Source: Acanthochlamys bracteata (lineage: Eukaryota > Streptophyta > Magnoliopsida > Pandanales > Velloziaceae). Taken from it: 64,000 nt of DNA. The notes beneath the pieces are model-generated. The model was not told the DNA's origin and did no database searches. It saw only the letters and a program-made list of their open reading frames with translations. The position numbers were made by a program, and so were the translations under genes. Positions 60,461 through 64,000 of this stretch are shown here, one piece after another; the first letter of the stretch is position 1, and each line of letters begins with the position of its first letter. Location: contig CM034128.1 of the NCBI GenBank assembly GCA_019914995.1, positions 10,001,501 through 10,065,500 of the forward strand, in the 5' to 3' direction.

Positions 60461-63400
60461 CTAGGGATTCTCAGGGAAGACTGATTGGATAAAGTTCAAG
60501 AAGCGTTCAGAATAGAACTGGGGATCAACTGCTGAGATTGAAAGAGAGTCAAAGTGCAGCGATTTGTAAGCATGCTCAATCTTCTTAGCCATATTGTACT
60601 CTTGCAATATGTCGATAATTCCCAGATACAGGACTACATCATAGACTTCATGGAAAGACGGCGTCTTGTCTCCCTTCACAATACGTTCGGCTCGAGCTGG
60701 CATATTGACTCCAAGCTGGACCTGTAGCCTAAATGAATACAAAGAAAAGAAATGCAAATTAGTAAAAACATTACTAGCAAAACGCAAAAGAATATCATAC
60801 GGATGCCCCACTTACCTCGCTGTACCTGGAAGTAAGAGGTCCACCTCCTCATCACCAGCTGCTGATGCGCGCAAGCGGCTACCTCTTATATGTGGTCCAA
60901 CAACCAGACTATCTCCCCTACTTCCTCGGGGAACCAACACAAGGCTCTCAGGATAATTGCTATCATCCTCATGGACATCTACTCGGTAAAAATAGATATA
61001 TCATGTCATACAAAATACGTAACTATAAACCTATTGACCACCTGAGATGGTTCCCGCAATGGAAGTAGTTTTCTTTTGACAATTGACTATGGCTTACCTT
61101 CTGAAAGAACAGTTAGCCTGTCTGCAGTCACACTCTGGTGGTGAGATTCACGAGTTCGTAAATGTTGGGGAGCTCTGTAATGAACACCTAACAGAAGGCT
61201 GTAGTCCATTATATTTTTTGCTTCCAAAAATTTACTATCAATCTCGATCTGCCTGAATGAGACAAAAAATTACTATAGCTATTTAGAAAACAGGTAATAT
61301 GTGGTCTAAATATCAAAATGTGCAACGTTAAGGGCAGTACTGAGAAGACATTTATAGCAGAGAATCAATTCAGTAAAGACGAGCAGAAGTGGCAGAATAA
61401 TTTCATACTTGAGTAGTGCTTCCCTCCAAGAAGGCTCCAAATAAAAGCTATAGTCCAGATCCAAATCTTTAAGTATGGTGTTCTCATCAATTTCAACATT
61501 GTCTGCAGAGCGACCCAAGGATGACCCTTTCAAGTCAAACCTTCGATGAATTCTCAGTTCTGTGCAAAACATATTTCCCATAACCACGAATCGGAACTGC
61601 ATTTAAACGAAGATCTGCTTCAGGTTTCATCTATATTGAAGTGCGATGCTCAAGAAGATCCCTATTAAATGCTTCAAAGATATCTATGATTGTTTTGTAT
61701 CTGGTAACTTTGAAACTGAAAGATGATTATGACCTATGTAACCTATGTTCTTCCTACTTTGATCACCTTTTGACCACTAGAAGGTTTTATTCTGTGGAGA
61801 CCAAAAAACTTTGTCACAAGCGTATTCTCATACTTTTGAACATGACGATAGTAATCAGGAAGCATTCGAAGTAGCACCTATAAAAGCAAACTTCAGTTAG
61901 ATCTTGTAACCGCATATTATTACAGATCCTGTGCACTGAAAGAGCAGAATACTGCAGCTAACTTACAGGGTAACATGCTCATAAGTAAACGCAGACCTCA
62001 GAAAACTTCCAAGAAGAGTAGTTTAAAGAAGAAACATTGTAGGAATTTCTACACCTACCAATAAATAGTTGCCTTCATAAAATTTTGGCCATACTCCAAG
62101 AATATAGGTTCAAATTCATATGTTAGCAACACAAATGCACAAGAAAGCCGAAGCAACACATGAAAACAGAAACATAAAAAGTTTTAAAATGTAAAATGAA
62201 TTTCTGAGATGCTACCATAGGTACGAGAAGTCTTCTAAGAGTTCTTTACTTCAATAGGTCAAACAAACTTCTGTCCACAGCAACAATATGTCTCCCGAAT
62301 CTATAACCAGGTAGCAAGCTTACATACTATTTTGACACGACAATAATCTATAACCTTAAAATTTATCATCTGTGTTAATTGAATTAATAAGGCAGGATCT
62401 ATAGAAGTTATGAACGGCATGTGCCAGCAAAGTCCACAAGTCTTACCAAAAATAATGTAAAAAGTCTTAGGTAAAATATAGAAGGGGACTTCAACTGGAA
62501 GTAGAATTTGATAGATCAAGTATATTTACAATGAGACGCATAGTCCTACTGAAGGGCGTTTACCCCTTTACAGCAAAAAATGTGACAGTGAGACCCTATA
62601 TTTTTATTACCAAATGACTTTCTTTTTCCACAATCATTAAGACAGCTAGCCAGCTTCTGAATATATGCCTGCTAGACAGCTACACTTGGCATTTTAGAAA
62701 TAAGTAAGTTATGCTTACCTTTACTTCTGCCTTGCGAAGTGTCTTGATCATGAAGCGGTCATCTTGGGAAAGGAAAAATATACTACCACTTTTCCCAGGG
62801 GAAGATAGCTCTCTAAGTGCATCATTTCCACAAATGGACATCATATAATCAGCAGCATCAATCTTGAACATCTCCCGCAGGTTTCTGGGATTGAATAAGC
62901 AAACTAACAAAATTAAGCGCATAAAGTTAAGAAGAGATGTATCCCAAATAGAAAAACAAGAGAAATAAAATAACATTTAACCAAAAAAAACTATAATTGC
63001 TTGCCACAGGTTAGGTGAATATGTTCGACCTGAAAACCATTGGACAATAGTCCTTCCATTTGAAATCTTCTGCACGATGAGGAGGTGTCAGCTGAGATCC
63101 TGCTTTAGGAAAGTTCATCCAGAAACATGCTCGAGGACCAAAGTCAGATGGACGAACTTCACGAATATGTATTGGAGTGATTTTCCCCACTGTATACCTA
63201 TGCAATTGATGGGAGCAGACATTAACTTTCTCACACAGAAACAGATTGGCATAGGGAGCACTTAAGCTTAAGTTATAGTTGACCTAGTTCAGTATTAAGG
63301 ATATTAATAAACTCATACAAGCAACAAAGATAGGCTAAGCATTTTCGATCAAACAACATTCTCGTCACCACAAACAGCAGTGATTACACTGCTGTGGAAT

Positions 63401-64000
63401 TTCAGAATCTAGTGGGATTGCCGTAAAAAAAATGTTGCAAAATTGTATCTAAAGCATGAGAAGATACAAGCATGTCTCCTCTATTTGTTATTTCTTTATT
63501 AAGGCAAAGCTGAGATTCAAAGCATCCAAAAGAAGACTATATAGACAACTTATAACTTCCAAAATGAAAAACTATAAAAATCTTTAAATCTTAAGAAGCT
63601 AACTCCAAGGAGATCATCGTATGAATGTAAAAATACAGGCACCTGAGAATAAATGGATATTATCGCATGATAAGATTAGATCCATGTATGACAAAAAATG
63701 CATGCCATTATTCTGCGTCTATGTCTTTATGCCAGAATCTACCAAAACACTAATTTTGTTCTCCAACATCAACGCGTTAGGAAAAGACAATACTTCCAGA
63801 GAATCAAAACTTATGCTGCAGTGTGTAGGACATGATGAAGGATTTCATTGACAAAGTCATGCTTGGGAGGCCGTGGACTAACTATCACAAATATAGACAG
63901 TCAACTGACATACACGGAGCATGCAAGAGTATAGCAGCAAAAGTTAGAAAAGGGCAAATACTACCTTATTCCAAGCTGCAAACTGAGCATCAGGTCATAA
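60461..64000 (-). CDS. PIP5K9: Phosphatidylinositol 4-phosphate 5-kinase, PIP5K9-like (5' part outside window)
   Basis: Makes PtdIns(4,5)P2 from PtdIns4P at plasma membrane or nucleus. Visible exons in transcription order: edge-63965, 63197-63030, 62884-62719, 61877-61767, 61596-61409, 61252-61098, 60978-60816 and 60728-60461. Conserved kinase pieces: [58 protein letters not shown] (nucleotide-binding region with the catalytic Lys in IKTLRK); [59 protein letters not shown] (the family IMDYSLL motif); and the activation-loop region before [17 protein letters not shown] with [10 protein letters not shown]. It ends [19 protein letters not shown] resembles remembered Arabidopsis PIP5K9. The N-terminal MORN repeats expected for this type would lie to the right of 64000 and cannot be checked. 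Confidence 0.92.

Noticed and set aside
1-64000. CRISPR arrays, rRNA genes, bacterial operons or a novel defence-like system
   Set aside because: No regularly spaced repeats, rRNA motifs or polycistronic layout; the window is a standard plant nuclear region of spliced genes.

Overview
The window is nuclear DNA from a flowering plant, most likely a woody eudicot. The protein families are plant-specific or plant-typed (BRAHMA-type SWI/SNF ATPase, membrane-tethered NAC factor, BAHD acyltransferase, pectinesterase, STOP1-type zinc finger, MATE transporter). Genes carry GT-AG introns, intergenic DNA is AT-rich, and short foldback (MITE-like) elements are scattered through it. No species can be named from sequence alone.

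Layout from left to right: (1) 2.0-5.2 kb, a 7-exon MATE efflux transporter (+), convergent with (2) 6.9-16.6 kb, a complete 14-exon BRAHMA gene (-), with a decayed tRNA-Leu(CAA)-like relic between them; (3) 18.5-19.6 kb, an SRC2-like C2-domain protein (+), divergent from BRM; (4) 20.2-21.4 kb, a large imperfect inverted repeat with no gene; (5) 23.2-24.7 kb, a DCR-like BAHD acyltransferase (+); (6) 26.5-28.7 kb, an ATG8-interacting protein of the ATI1/ATI2 type (+); (7) 32.8-35.8 kb, a proline/serine-rich protein of the At1g76660 type (+); (8) 37.4-41.4 kb, a decayed IDM1-like PHD-finger/acetyltransferase gene (+); (9) 43.3-45.0 kb, a membrane-anchored pectinesterase without the usual inhibitor pro-domain (-); (10) 46.4-50.1 kb, a UCH37-type deubiquitinase (+); (11) 52.1-53.2 kb, an intronless STOP1/STOP2-like zinc-finger factor (+); (12) 54.35-55.1 kb, a secreted glycine-rich wall protein (+); (13) 56.3-60.0 kb, a NAC factor with a C-terminal membrane segment (+); (14) 60.5-64 kb, the 3' part of a PIP5K9-like phosphatidylinositol phosphate kinase (-), whose 5' end lies beyond the right edge.

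These are ordinary, independently transcribed plant genes; there is no operon or gene-cluster logic and no obvious new multi-gene system. The parts not explained by standard genes are the ~1.18 kb inverted repeat at 20.2-21.4 kb, the decayed PHD/GNAT gene, a near-perfect 24-bp hairpin at 25.54-25.60 kb, a recurring family of AT-rich foldback elements, a reverse-transcriptase fossil inside a UCH2 intron and the tRNA relic. Exon boundaries were placed by eye from splice-site consensus, frame continuity and family knowledge; all comparisons with Arabidopsis proteins are from memory and no database search was run.
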